Source: Streptomyces hokutonensis
Lineage (GTDB): Bacteria; Actinomycetota; Actinomycetes; Streptomycetales; Streptomycetaceae
Direction of reading: 5' to 3'
Length of the DNA stretch: 64,000 nucleotides
Assembly (NCBI RefSeq): GCF_000376565.1
Contig: NZ_BARG01000018.1
Span: forward strand, 186,001-250,000
Both the position numbers and the translations under genes were made by a program. The notes below the pieces were generated by a model. The model worked only from the letters and a program-made list of their open reading frames with translations, made no database searches and was not told where the DNA came from. Shown piece after piece: positions 52,674 to 62,258 of the stretch. Positions within the stretch are counted from its first letter, which is position 1, and each line of letters begins with the position of its first letter.

Positions 52674-53306
52674 GTGAGCCTTGCCGGCAGCGGCACCGAC
52701 AGCGGGACTCAGCCGGGTGCGCCCACCAGGGGACGCCCGCGCAGCGAGGCCGTCGAACGCGCCATCACGGAGGGCGTGATGAAGCTCCTGGAGGAAGGCG
52801 TGCCCCTGGCCGAACTCTCCATCGAGCGCATCGCCCGCACCGCCGGTGTCGGCAAGGCCACCATCTACCGCCGCTGGCCGGGCAAGGAGGAACTCTTCGT
52901 CGACGTCGTCCGCGCGGCCGAGCCGCCGGACCCCGAACTGCCCGGCGTCTCCCTGCGCGACGACCTCGTGGCCATGCTGGAACAACTGCGCCAGCGTGGC
53001 CTGATCGCCCGGTCCTCGGCGCTCCTGCACAACGTGTTCGCACAGATGAAGAGCAGCCCGAAGGTCTGGGCCGCGTACCACGCGACCGTCGTGGAACCCC
53101 GCCGCCGCAAGCAGGTGGACATCCTGCGCCGGGGCCAGGAGAACGGCGAACTCCGCACCGACCTCGACGCCGAGCTGATGAACGACATGCTGGTCGGTCC
53201 GATGCTCCTGCGCACCGTCATGCGCGCCGACGCCGACCTCCCCGAGGGCCTGTCCGAACTCCTCGTGGACACCGTGCTGGTGGCCCTGCGCCCGGCCGAC
53301 TCCTAG
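52674..53306 (+). CDS. TetR family repressor of the MFS exporter
   Basis: This 210-residue TetR protein has its helix-turn-helix at about residues 20-66 (LSIERIARTAGVGKATIYRRWPGKEEL) and a TetR_C-like helical domain. The GTG at 52674 has GGAG just upstream. It is co-directional with and close to the exporter gene, a common arrangement in which the drug relieves repression. Confidence 0.9.
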   Translation: MSLAGSGTDSGTQPGAPTRGRPRSEAVERAITEGVMKLLEEGVPLAELSIERIARTAGVGKATIYRRWPGKEELFVDVVRAAEPPDPELPGVSLRDDLVAMLEQLRQRGLIARSSALLHNVFAQMKSSPKVWAAYHATVVEPRRRKQVDILRRGQENGELRTDLDAELMNDMLVGPMLLRTVMRADADLPEGLSELLVDTVLVALRPADS

Positions 53307-53490
53307 CGGATCCGTATGTGCGCGTCTCGTCACAAGCACGCCCTGCGGGCCGGTATCCGGAACTCACGGCGGCGACTTGTTCGTCCTCGTCCCCGTACGG
53401 CCGTCATGGGACGGCGGATCGGAACCGATCATCCCCTAGGGTCGTAGGCGCGGGGACGATGGTGTGCACGGCAGGTAGTGAGGCGACGGT

Positions 53491-54543
53491 ATGGCACAGC
53501 AGGCGTATGTGGCGGAGACGGACGGCAGCGGCTCGGGGGACGAGTCGCGCGGAAACCGACTTCGGCGCCTGCGGAACAGACTGTTCGACGGCTGGCGGGG
53601 CGACCGGAGGATCTGGCGCCGGGGTCTGATCCTCGCCGCGCTGGCGATCGTCCTGGCCCTCGTCATGCTGCTGCACTCCCGCATCCCGAACCGGATCGGC
53701 AACCTGGGCAGTCTCACGGAGACCTTCCTGCCCTGGTTCGGGATCGCGATCCCGCTGCTGCTGGTCCTCGGCCTGGTCCGCAAGTCGGCGACCGCGCTGA
53801 TCGCCGTCGTACTCCCGGCGGTCGTCTGGCTCAACCTCTTCGGCGGGCTCCTGCTCAGCGACAAGACCGGCACCGGCGGCGACCTGACCGTGGCCACGCA
53901 CAACGTCAACGCCGACAACCCCGACCCGGCCGGCACGGCCCGCGACGTGGCGGCGTCCGGCGCGGACATCGTCGCCCTGGAGGAGCTGACGGCCTCGGCG
54001 GTCCCGACGTACGAGAAGGCCCTCTCCTCGACGTACAAGTACCACGCGGTCGAGGGCACGGTCGGCCTGTGGAGCAAGGACCCGATGACCGGCGTCCAGG
54101 CCGTGGACATAAAGCTGGGCTGGACCCGCGCGATGCGCGCCACCGTCACCACCCCCGAGGGGCGGATCGCGGTCTACGTCGCCCACCTCCCGTCGGTGCG
54201 GGTGAAGCTGAAGGCAGGGTTCACGGCCCGGCAGCGCGACACGAGCGCCGACGCCCTCGGTGAGGCCATCGCCGCCGAGCCGCTGAAGCGGAAGATCCTC
54301 CTCGGCGACCTGAACGGCACGATGAACGACCGTTCGCTGAACGCCGTCACCTCCCAGATGCGCTCCACCCAGGGCGCGGCGGGCGACGGCTTCGGGTTCA
54401 GCTGGCCGGCCTCGTTCCCGATGGCGCGGATCGACCAGATCATGGTCCAGGGCGTGGAGCCGGTCACCTCGTGGACGCTCCCCAGGACCGGCAGCGACCA
54501 CCTCCCGATCGCGGCCCGTGTGAACCTGGACACGAGCTCTTAA
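53491..54543 (+). CDS. Membrane-anchored endonuclease/exonuclease/phosphatase family protein
   Basis: This 350-residue protein has a cytoplasmic basic N-terminus, about three transmembrane helices (residues about 45-125) and an extracytoplasmic EEP-fold domain with motifs THNVN, ALEEL, GDLNGT and GSDHLPI. The fold hydrolyses phosphodiesters or phosphomonoesters of nucleic acids, lipids or sugars; which one is unknown. Confidence 0.88.
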   Translation: MAQQAYVAETDGSGSGDESRGNRLRRLRNRLFDGWRGDRRIWRRGLILAALAIVLALVMLLHSRIPNRIGNLGSLTETFLPWFGIAIPLLLVLGLVRKSATALIAVVLPAVVWLNLFGGLLLSDKTGTGGDLTVATHNVNADNPDPAGTARDVAASGADIVALEELTASAVPTYEKALSSTYKYHAVEGTVGLWSKDPMTGVQAVDIKLGWTRAMRATVTTPEGRIAVYVAHLPSVRVKLKAGFTARQRDTSADALGEAIAAEPLKRKILLGDLNGTMNDRSLNAVTSQMRSTQGAAGDGFGFSWPASFPMARIDQIMVQGVEPVTSWTLPRTGSDHLPIAARVNLDTSS

Positions 54544-54642
54544 CCTCGTGGAATAGAGCGCCTGGGAGTCTTTGTTCCGTAACTGAACTTAAGCTGGTCA
54601 GTACGGAACTCCGCTCTCCCCCTGAAAGGCACAGGCACCTCC

Positions 54643-55857
54643 ATGCCCCTGGCCCTGCTCGCTCTGGCCGTCGGCGCTTTTGGTATCGGCACCACCGAAT
54701 TCGTGATCATGGGCCTGCTGCCCGAGGTCGCGGACGACCTCCACGTCTCGATCCCCACGGCGGGACACCTGGTCTCGGCGTACGCGCTGGGCGTCGTCAT
54801 CGGCGCCCCGCTCCTCGCGGCGGTCACCGCCCGCATGTCCCGCCGCACGGTCCTGATCGCCCTGATGGTCCTGTTCGTGGCGGGCAACGCCCTCTCGGCC
54901 TTCGCGGCGAACTACGACTACCTCCTCGCCGCTCGCTTCCTGAGCGGCCTGCCGCACGGCGCCTTCTTCGGCGTAGGAGCCGTCGTCGCTACGACGATGG
55001 TGGCGCCCGAACGCAAGGCGCGCTCCGTCTCGCTGATGTTCCTGGGCCTCACGGTCGCCAACATCGTGGGCGTGCCCGCGGCCACGCTGATGGGCCAACA
55101 CCTGGGCTGGCGGGCCACGTTCCTCGCGGTGAGCGTGATCGGTCTGGCGGCGATAGCGTCGCTGGCCGCGCTGATCCCGCACGACCACGCACACGCGCCG
55201 CGGGTGGGCCTGCGCGGCGAACTGGCGGCACTCCGCTCCCTCCCGGTCTGGCTGGCCCTCGGCACGACGGTGGCGGGCTTCGGCGCGCTCTTCTCCGCCT
55301 ACAGCTACATCACCCCGATGCTCACGGACGCGGCAGGCTTCGCCGACGGCAGCGTGACACTCCTGCTGGCCCTGTTCGGCGTAGGCGCGACGGCAGGCAA
55401 CCTGGTCGGCGGCCGCCTGGCGGACCACTCGCTCCGGGGCACGTTGTTCGGGGGACTGGTGTCCCTCGGCGCGGTCCTGGCCCTGTTCCCGCTCCTGATG
55501 ACCACGGAGTGGAGCGCGGCACTCGCGGTCGTCCTGCTGGGCGTCGCGGCGTTCGTCACGGGCTCTCCGCTCCAGCTGATGGTGATGGAAAAGGCCGCAG
55601 CGGGCCCCTCGTTGGCCTCTTCCGCCAACCAGGCCGCCTTCAACTTGGCCAACGCGGGCGGCGCTTGGATCGGCGGCCTCGCCCTGGCGGCGGGCTTCGG
55701 CGCTACGTCACCTGCCGTGGCCGGCGCGCTGTTGGCCGTACTGGGACTGGGAGTTGCCGCCACGGCGTGGAGCGTGGACCGGCGTCGAGCGGTGCCGGGC
55801 CGGGAACGTGTCGTCGCGGCTCACGTCCCCGAACAGGCACCGGCGTTGCACCCCTGA
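54643..55857 (+). CDS. DHA1 family MFS exporter (Cmx/CmlR-like)
   Basis: This 404-residue, 12-helix transporter opens with MPLALLALAVGAFGIGTTEF and has VIMGLLPEVADDL and ARFLSGLPHGAFFGVG, the pattern of chloramphenicol-type and sugar-efflux MFS exporters. Substrate unknown. The start codon follows GAAAGGCACAGG at a rather long spacing. It is the last normal GC-rich gene before an AT-richer patch. Confidence 0.92.
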   Translation: MPLALLALAVGAFGIGTTEFVIMGLLPEVADDLHVSIPTAGHLVSAYALGVVIGAPLLAAVTARMSRRTVLIALMVLFVAGNALSAFAANYDYLLAARFLSGLPHGAFFGVGAVVATTMVAPERKARSVSLMFLGLTVANIVGVPAATLMGQHLGWRATFLAVSVIGLAAIASLAALIPHDHAHAPRVGLRGELAALRSLPVWLALGTTVAGFGALFSAYSYITPMLTDAAGFADGSVTLLLALFGVGATAGNLVGGRLADHSLRGTLFGGLVSLGAVLALFPLLMTTEWSAALAVVLLGVAAFVTGSPLQLMVMEKAAAGPSLASSANQAAFNLANAGGAWIGGLALAAGFGATSPAVAGALLAVLGLGVAATAWSVDRRRAVPGRERVVAAHVPEQAPALHP

Positions 55858-56163
55858 CTTTGGCTGAGCGCAGACATATTCGCTCCATCCCCACCAAGCG
55901 GAGTCTTTACTTCTGGATTTGAGGGTTCCCTGAGCTTCGACGTCAATGGGCGGTGTCCATTGTTCGCAGAAGTTCAGGAAACGGGCACGAATATCCAAAT
56001 GAGTAAAGTTTGCGTTCTGAATTCATGGCGGCGAATCGGAAGGTCTTGAGGCCCTTTTTACTTGCATGTCCACGTCAGCCCCTTATAGATTCTGGGGAGT
56101 CGGGGAGTGATCAGTCACAAATGTGACCGAGGGGATTCTTCGACTTACATAGGGGGCTTTCCA
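55858..56163. other. AT-richer intergenic region
   Basis: This 306-bp stretch is visibly lower in GC than its neighbours. It contains CAATGG-N7-CCATTG and a perfect palindrome GTCACA-AA-TGTGAC at 56114-56127, about 37 bp before the next start codon, a possible operator. No gene is seen. Confidence 0.5.
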
Positions 56164-56892
56164 TTGCGTCGAAGAACATTATGGAGAGGTTTTTCGAAAG
56201 TCGCGGTCGGGACCGTCGCCTGCGCATTGCTCGCACTGGGGACCGTGTCGGCGAGTGCGGATGACGTGACTGCGGACCCGGCGATGACCGCCGCTCTGCA
56301 GAGAGTCGCGGACGGTACCTGGACTCAGGCCGATCTCGACTACATCAAGACCGATCCGACGGTCGCCGACCAGGTTCCGGACCCATCGGTACCGGAGAGC
56401 GATCTGATCACCGAGAAGACGGTCTCCACCGGAGGTGTGCAGCATCTGACGGTGGACGAACTTCCCTCCGGGGCGGACTATGACGCGTCCGACGAGGTCA
56501 CGCTGCCCGCGATCCCGGATGGGGACGACAGCGCCGTGAGCAGAGCGACGACCAGCTGGAAAGAGGTCGACGTCTGGGTCAAGAAGTACAGCTTGCTGGG
56601 CAGCACGATCTTCACCTGGCACCACGTCGTGAACTTCGCCTACAACGGCTCCCATGTCACCAGCTGGGGCTACCGCTACGACTACCTCTCGCAGCAGCAG
56701 GGCATGGTGCAGGTGAAGGAACGCACGACGAACCAGACCACATCGGCAGGGACGTCGTCCGCCTACAACCTGATGCAGCGCCACCTTCAATACTGCATAG
56801 CCAAGTACGGCTGCTACGCGGACGTCTACCCCTGGTCCAAGATCACGGTCAAGGGGTCCGGAGGCTATTCCTACAAGTACGGCAGCGGGTAA
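56164..56892 (+). CDS. Secreted protein of unknown function
   Basis: This 242-residue product starts with a Sec signal (RRRTLWRGFSKVAVG, then a hydrophobic core ending SASA-DD). A variable acidic segment (about 40-125) is followed by a Trp/Tyr-rich domain with two Cys in QYCIAKYGCYADVYPW that could form a disulphide. I do not recognise a named family. A TTG at 56164 preceded by AGGGGG is chosen; a GTG at 56107 would add an odd 19-residue extension. Lower GC suggests an accessory gene. Confidence 0.7.
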   Translation: MRRRTLWRGFSKVAVGTVACALLALGTVSASADDVTADPAMTAALQRVADGTWTQADLDYIKTDPTVADQVPDPSVPESDLITEKTVSTGGVQHLTVDELPSGADYDASDEVTLPAIPDGDDSAVSRATTSWKEVDVWVKKYSLLGSTIFTWHHVVNFAYNGSHVTSWGYRYDYLSQQQGMVQVKERTTNQTTSAGTSSAYNLMQRHLQYCIAKYGCYADVYPWSKITVKGSGGYSYKYGSG

Positions 56893-56911
56893 CATCCGGG
56901 TGTTGTGATCG

Positions 56912-56957
56912 GGGTGCCGGTTCGGTTCGCTGTCGGACCAGAACCGAAACGGCACCC
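56912..56957. terminator. Terminator of the secreted protein gene
   Basis: 17-bp arms (56912-56928 and 56941-56957) pair with one mismatch around a 12-base loop. The hairpin begins 20 bases after the stop at 56892. Confidence 0.75.
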
Positions 56958-56987
56958 TGGTATCAGACAGAGTCAAGGAGATTGACC

Positions 56988-57158
56988 GTGAAAGGTCTCA
57001 TCCTGAGGGTGATCGGTGTATGGGTCGCCTTCATCGTGATTCTGGGAGTCTTTGGTGCGGAAATCGGGATTCCTGAATTGACGATTTGGACGGTCTTGCT
57101 CGCGCTGTCGAACGTGGCGCTTGTGGTGCGGTATCGACGAGCAAAACAACGTAGTTGA
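56988..57158 (+). CDS. 56-residue membrane protein
   Basis: A GTG preceded by a perfect AAGGAG (56975-56980) opens a 56-codon frame. The product (MKGLILRVIGVWVAFIV at the start) has two hydrophobic segments and a basic tail (RYRRAKQRS). It follows the secreted protein gene by 95 bp in the same AT-richer patch. Function unknown; a partner or immunity-like role for the secreted protein is only a guess. Confidence 0.7.
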   Translation: MKGLILRVIGVWVAFIVILGVFGAEIGIPELTIWTVLLALSNVALVVRYRRAKQRS

Positions 57159-57284
57159 AGATCGATGAGCCGGCGCTTCCAAAAGCTCCGGCTCCAAGTC
57201 GTGGTCCGGCGGATCCCGCTGTGTCCACCGGATCACCACCGAGTCCGATGCGCCGGGACGTCACCGGCAGCCCCGCCGGCCGGC

Positions 57285-59324
57285 TCACCGGTCGAACCGC
57301 TCCAGGTCCCGCAGCCAAGCCGTGGCCGACCCGTCCGAAGGCGCCCGCCAGTCCCCCCGGGGCGACAACGAACCCCCCGCCGAAACCTTCGGCCCGTTCG
57401 GCATCGCCGAGCGCTTGAACTGGGCGAAGCCGAAGAAGCGGCGGCAGAAGACCTCCAACCACCGCCGGATCTCCGGCAGTTCGTACGCCACCCGCTTCTC
57501 CTCCGGGAAGCCGGGCGGCCACGCCCCCGCCCCCGCGTCGTGCCACGCGTGCCACGCCAGGAACGCGATCTTCGACGGACGGAAGCCGTAGCGCAGGACG
57601 TGGAAGAGCGTGAAGTCGTGCAGGGCGTACGGGCCGATCTTCGACTCCGTGGACTGCATCTCCTCGCCGGGCACCAGCTCCGGGCTGATCTCCGTGTCGA
57701 GGATCGCGGTGAGGATCTTGCCGGTCTCCTCGTCGAACTGGTCGCTGCTCACCACCCAGCGGATCAGGTGCTGGATCAGGGTCTTCGGCACGCCGGAGTT
57801 GACGTTGTAGTGGCTCATCTGGTCGCCGACGCCGTACGTGGACCAGCCGAGGGCCAGCTCCGAGAGGTCACCGGTGCCGAGCACGATGCCGTTGCGCTGG
57901 TTGGCGAGGCGGAACAGGTAGTCGGTGCGCAGGCCCGCCTGGACGTTCTCGAAGGTGATGTCGTAGACCGGCTCGCCGGAGGCGAAGGGGTGGTCCATCT
58001 CCTTCAGCATCAGGCGTGCCGTGGGCGTGATGTCGAGTTCCGCCGCCGTGACGCCGATCGCCCGCATCAGGGCGTGCGCGTTGTCCTTCGTGTGGTCGCT
58101 GGTTGCGAAGCCGGGCAGTGTCCAGGCCAGGATGTCGCTGCGCGGACGGCCCGCGCGGTCCATCGCGCGGGCGGCGACGATCAGCGCGTGCGTCGAGTCC
58201 AGGCCGCCCGACACCCCGATGACGACCTTCGGGCCGCCGATCGCCGCGAGCCGCTGTTGCAGGCCCTCGACCTGGATGTTGTACGCCTCGTAGCAGTCCT
58301 GCGCGAGCCGCTCCGCGTCGGCCGGGACGAACGGGAAGCGTTCCAGGCGCCGACGCAGCCCCAAGTCGCCCAGCGGGGGCGCGAGTTCGAAGCCCACCGT
58401 GCGGAAGTCCGACGTCCGCGCCCGGTGCGTACGGCGGTTGTCGTCGAACGTGCCCATCCGCTGCCGTTCCTGCCGCAGCAGGTCGAGGTCGATGTCGGCC
58501 ACCGCGTACTCGTCGCCCAGCGGGAAGCGGTCGGTCTCGGCCAGCAGCGCGCCGTTCTCGTAGATCATCGCCTGGCCGTCCCAGGACAGGTCCGTCGTCG
58601 ACTCGCCGAGGCCGGCCGCCGCGTAGACGTACGCGGCGAGGCAGCGCGCGGACGCCGAGCGGCACAGGAGCTTGCGGTCCTCGGCGCGGCCGACGGTGAT
58701 CGGGCTGCCGGAGAGGTTGACGAGGACGGTCGCACCCGCGAGGGCCGCCTCGGCGCTGGGCGGCACCGGCACCCACATGTCCTCGCAGATCTCCGCGTGC
58801 AGTACGAGGGACGGGACGTCCTGGGCCGCGAACAACAGGTCCACGCCGAACGGGACTTCCTCCCCGCCGACGCGGATCGAACCGCCGCGCTCGTCCGCGC
58901 CGTCGGCGATCTGGCGGCGCTCGTAGAACTCGCGGTAGTTCGGCGGGTACGACTTCGGTACGACGCCCAGGACCCGGCCCCGGTGCACGAGCACCGCGCA
59001 GTTGTAGATCCGGTTGCGGTGGCGCAGCGGGGCGCCGACGACCAGTACCGGCAGCAGGTCCGCGGACCCCGTCACCACCTCCCGCAGCGCCTCCTCGACC
59101 TGGTCGAGCAGTACGTCCTGGAGCAGCAGGTCCTCGATGGAGTAGCCGCACAGGCCCATCTCCGCGAAGACGGCGACGGCGACGCCCTCCTCGTCGCAGC
59201 GGCGGGCGTGGCGCAGGACGGCTTCGGCGTTGGCGTGCGGGTCCGCGATCACGGTGTGGCCCGTGCAGGCGGCGACGCGGGCGAAGCCGTGCTGATAGAT
59301 CGACCAGAAGTTCAGTGGAGGCAC
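57285..59324 (-). CDS. nadE: Glutamine-dependent NAD+ synthetase
   Basis: This 679-residue two-domain enzyme makes NAD from deamido-NAD, ATP and glutamine. The N-terminal nitrilase-type glutaminase (about 10-290) shows Glu in FAEMGLCG, Lys in VPKSYPP and Cys in HAEICEDMW. The C-terminal ATP-pyrophosphatase has SGGLDST at about residue 367. The GTG at 59324 (VPPLNFWSIYQHG) gives the usual actinobacterial length. Confidence 0.96.
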   Translation of the reverse strand: MPPLNFWSIYQHGFARVAACTGHTVIADPHANAEAVLRHARRCDEEGVAVAVFAEMGLCGYSIEDLLLQDVLLDQVEEALREVVTGSADLLPVLVVGAPLRHRNRIYNCAVLVHRGRVLGVVPKSYPPNYREFYERRQIADGADERGGSIRVGGEEVPFGVDLLFAAQDVPSLVLHAEICEDMWVPVPPSAEAALAGATVLVNLSGSPITVGRAEDRKLLCRSASARCLAAYVYAAAGLGESTTDLSWDGQAMIYENGALLAETDRFPLGDEYAVADIDLDLLRQERQRMGTFDDNRRTHRARTSDFRTVGFELAPPLGDLGLRRRLERFPFVPADAERLAQDCYEAYNIQVEGLQQRLAAIGGPKVVIGVSGGLDSTHALIVAARAMDRAGRPRSDILAWTLPGFATSDHTKDNAHALMRAIGVTAAELDITPTARLMLKEMDHPFASGEPVYDITFENVQAGLRTDYLFRLANQRNGIVLGTGDLSELALGWSTYGVGDQMSHYNVNSGVPKTLIQHLIRWVVSSDQFDEETGKILTAILDTEISPELVPGEEMQSTESKIGPYALHDFTLFHVLRYGFRPSKIAFLAWHAWHDAGAGAWPPGFPEEKRVAYELPEIRRWLEVFCRRFFGFAQFKRSAMPNGPKVSAGGSLSPRGDWRAPSDGSATAWLRDLERFDR

Positions 59325-59352
59325 GGGTCCACTGTAATCGTCAGTGAGACGC

Positions 59353-59395
59353 GATGGGGTGGCGCGGGGTGTCGAATACCCCACGCCACCCCATC
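59353..59395. terminator. Strong hairpin terminator after the S53 protease gene
   Basis: 18-bp arms (59353-59370 and 59378-59395) pair with one mismatch around the loop GTCGAAT. It lies 30 bp past the protease stop and 29 bp before the nadE start. Confidence 0.8.
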
Positions 59396-59424
59396 AACAG
59401 GTGACTCGCCTACCGCCTACCGGG

Positions 59425-61401
59425 TCAGTGGTGACCCTTGGGGGCGATGAACGACTCGACGTAGCCGTTCGCGGGCGTGCCCACGCCGGTCACGTCGTCG
59501 TAGCCCTTGACCGCGGACAGCGAGCTGTCCTTGCCGAGGCTGCGGACCGAGGTCAGCAGGCCTTCGGTGGCGTCGAAGCCGTTGGCGAAGTCCACGCGCG
59601 CCACCGCCAGGCCGGAGCCCGTCGGGTTGTCGGTCACGTCGTGGTAGACCTTCGTGCCGTACTTGGCGTAGATCGACGGGTTGGCGAAACCGATCGCCTT
59701 GCCGCCGCGCGCCTCCTGGGCCAGGGCCTGGACCGCCGCGATCACCGGGGAGGCGAGCGAGGTGCCGCCGATCCGGTACTCGCTGTACGACTCCGAACCG
59801 TCCGACTGGGTCTGCGTCTGGCCGACCTTGAAGCCGGTGTTCGGGTCGGCGATCGCCGAGATGTCCGGGACGACACGGTTGCCGGTGGCGCTGTTGGCCT
59901 TGGCGAGCGCGTCCGGGACGACACCCTTCTGGTAGAAGGGCTCGGCCACGGTCTTGCTGGTGCCGCCGCCCGCGCCCGAGGTGAAGGCGCCGGGGAAGTT
60001 GGTCCAGCTCTTGCCGTCGGCCGACAGCGCGGCCTTCTCGGTGCCCCAGCCGGTCTCCCACAGGTACTTGTCACCCTTGCCGACGGCGAGGGAAGTACCG
60101 CCGACCGCCGTCACCCACGCCGAGTTGGCCGGGGTGTCGACCTGCTTGACGCCGGGCTGCGTCGGCGTGGTGGTGTTGGCCACCTCGTCGCCGTTGTCAC
60201 CCGAGGAGAAGTAGAAGCCGATGCCCTCGACCGCGCCCAGCTGGAACACCTGGTCGTAGGCGGCCGCGAGGTCCGGGGTCTGGTTGGCCTCGATGTCGCC
60301 CCACGAGTTGGAGACGATGTCGGCCAGGTGGTTGTCGACGACCTTGCTCAGCGCGTCGAGCAGGTCGTCGTCCACGCAGGAGGCGGCGCCCACGTACGTG
60401 ACGTTCGCGTCCGGAGCCACCGCGTGCACGGCCTCGACGTCGAGGGTCTCCTCGCCGTACCAGCCCGAGGCGTCGCACTCGTCGGCGCCGGTGTACCGGT
60501 AGTCGCTGGGCAGAACCTGCTTCAGCTGACTGGTCTTCCAGGTGGCGTCGCCGTGCTTCTTCGCGTAGGTGCCCGCGTCGAAAGCGATGGTCGGCGAGGC
60601 GAAGGCGTCGGTGATGGCGACGCGCACGCCCTTGCCCGTGTACTTGCCGGCGCCGTAGGCGGCCCGCAGCTGCTTGCCCGTGTAGCCCTCGATCGCGTAC
60701 GGGATCTTCTTGCCGTACGCCGAAGGCAGGGTGGTCGCGGTGTTGGAGCCGTAGTACGAGGAGAACGGTCCCGAGTTCTTGAACACCGCGGTCGGACCCG
60801 GCAGCGTGTCGTCGTGGGTCGCCTTGTGCGGGGCGTTGTCGAGACCGGTGACGGTCAGGACGGCTCCGTTGAGGCTGTCCGGCGCGGAGGCCGTCTTCGA
60901 CGGGGCGCGGTAGGTCTTCGAGCCCTTCGCGTAGTTGTGCAGCGAGGTGCTGAACGCCTTCTCGACCGCCGCCACGTCACCGGAGACGGTGACGTAGTGC
61001 TGCGTGGTGCCGGTGATCTTCAGCCCGGCGGACTTCAGCCAGGACTTGACGGCGCTCACCTGGGCCGTCGTGGCGCCGAAGCGCTGCTGCACCTGAGCGG
61101 CGCTCAGGTACTTGCCGTACAGAGCCGAGCTCGGGTCCGAGACGGCCTTGGCGTACGCCGCGAGACCGGAGGCGTTCCGGCCGGCGAGGTAGACCCGGGC
61201 GGAGACCTTGGAGCTGTCCGGAGTGGCTCCCTTGTCCGCCTTGGCCGTCGCCCACGCGGGCTTGGTGCCCGCGAGGGCGTCCCGGCCCGGGGTGTCCGCG
61301 GCGTGCGCCGCGGGTATACCGAGCGCCAGAGCGCCGGCGATCATGGGCAGTGTCGCTGCCATGCTCACTCCGGCGCGCATGGTGGCGCGATTGGATCTCA
61401 T
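59425..61401 (-). CDS. Secreted sedolisin (S53 family) serine-carboxyl protease
   Basis: This 658-residue pre-pro-protease has a signal peptide (ending AAHA-AD), a pro-kumamolisin activation domain (about 45-200) and a subtilisin-like catalytic domain. The Glu/Asp pair is in GEETLDVEA (about 315), the oxyanion Asp in SNSWGD and the nucleophile in GGTSLASP (about 548). Such enzymes act at acid pH outside the cell. The ATG at 61401 has CAGGGGG just upstream; the frame is open to 61548. Confidence 0.93.
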   Translation of the reverse strand: MRSNRATMRAGVSMAATLPMIAGALALGIPAAHAADTPGRDALAGTKPAWATAKADKGATPDSSKVSARVYLAGRNASGLAAYAKAVSDPSSALYGKYLSAAQVQQRFGATTAQVSAVKSWLKSAGLKITGTTQHYVTVSGDVAAVEKAFSTSLHNYAKGSKTYRAPSKTASAPDSLNGAVLTVTGLDNAPHKATHDDTLPGPTAVFKNSGPFSSYYGSNTATTLPSAYGKKIPYAIEGYTGKQLRAAYGAGKYTGKGVRVAITDAFASPTIAFDAGTYAKKHGDATWKTSQLKQVLPSDYRYTGADECDASGWYGEETLDVEAVHAVAPDANVTYVGAASCVDDDLLDALSKVVDNHLADIVSNSWGDIEANQTPDLAAAYDQVFQLGAVEGIGFYFSSGDNGDEVANTTTPTQPGVKQVDTPANSAWVTAVGGTSLAVGKGDKYLWETGWGTEKAALSADGKSWTNFPGAFTSGAGGGTSKTVAEPFYQKGVVPDALAKANSATGNRVVPDISAIADPNTGFKVGQTQTQSDGSESYSEYRIGGTSLASPVIAAVQALAQEARGGKAIGFANPSIYAKYGTKVYHDVTDNPTGSGLAVARVDFANGFDATEGLLTSVRSLGKDSSLSAVKGYDDVTGVGTPANGYVESFIAPKGHH

Positions 61402-61628
61402 AAAACCCCCTGCTATGCGGTTCCACGCATGGAGTGGTTGGTCGTCGTCGATCCGCACGGAACCTGCGGCGGGAGGGTCCGTGGATGGATCACACGTGGG
61501 GGCCACTCTTTCGATGAACCGTTCATGCCAGGGGAACGCGAAAGTCAAGAGAAACCCAAGGAACCGTCAGCGGGGGCGAATTGGGTGCTTTTTTCCTTAC
61601 GGGCGTGTAACGAACGACCGGGGACGCT

Positions 61629-62258
61629 TTACGAACGCGCTTTTGCGCCACGCGCCTTGAGCATGTCGGCCATCAGCTGGATCTCCGACTGCTGCGCGTC
61701 GACCATCCCCTGCGCCAGCCGTTTCTCCACCCCCACCGTGCACTTCTCCACACACCCCTCGGCCATGTGGATCCCGCCCTTGTGATGGTCCGTCATGAGC
61801 TGCAGGAAGAACACCTCGGCGGGCTTGCCGCTCAGTGAATTCAGCTTCTTCAGCTCGGTGTTGGTCGCCATCCCCGGCATCAGCGCGCCGTCCTTCCCGG
61901 ACGCCATGTCACCCATGCCCATCCAGGTCATCGGCGGATCGGCCGACACCTTCGGCAGGTTCCACAGGTCCAACCAGCCCAGCAGCATGCCCCGTTGGTT
62001 GGCCTGCGTCTGCGCGATGTCGTATGCGAGCCGTCGTACTTCCACATTCTTCGTGCGATCCCGCACGATGTACGACATCTCGACGGCCTGCTGGTGGTGG
62101 ACCGCCATGTCCCGCGCGAACCCGGCGTCCGCCGAATCCGCCGTAGGAGTGGGGGAGTTGGTGGACCCACCGCCGTCCTCGGCGACCGCGTAGGTGATCG
62201 CGCCGGCCGCGACCAGCGCCACCGCCGCGGCCCCCGCGATCAGTCCCACCTGCCTCAC
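61629..62258 (-). CDS. DUF305 family secreted protein
   Basis: This 209-residue protein has an N-terminal membrane/signal helix (LIAGAAAVALVAAGAITYAV) and a four-helix DUF305 domain with paired His-rich motifs (DMAVHHQQAVEMS and LMTDHHKGGIHMAEG) and Met-rich stretches, features linked to metal binding. The GTG at 62258 overlaps the DUF3105 stop by 4 bp, so the two are translationally coupled. Confidence 0.9.
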   Translation of the reverse strand: MRQVGLIAGAAAVALVAAGAITYAVAEDGGGSTNSPTPTADSADAGFARDMAVHHQQAVEMSYIVRDRTKNVEVRRLAYDIAQTQANQRGMLLGWLDLWNLPKVSADPPMTWMGMGDMASGKDGALMPGMATNTELKKLNSLSGKPAEVFFLQLMTDHHKGGIHMAEGCVEKCTVGVEKRLAQGMVDAQQSEIQLMADMLKARGAKARS

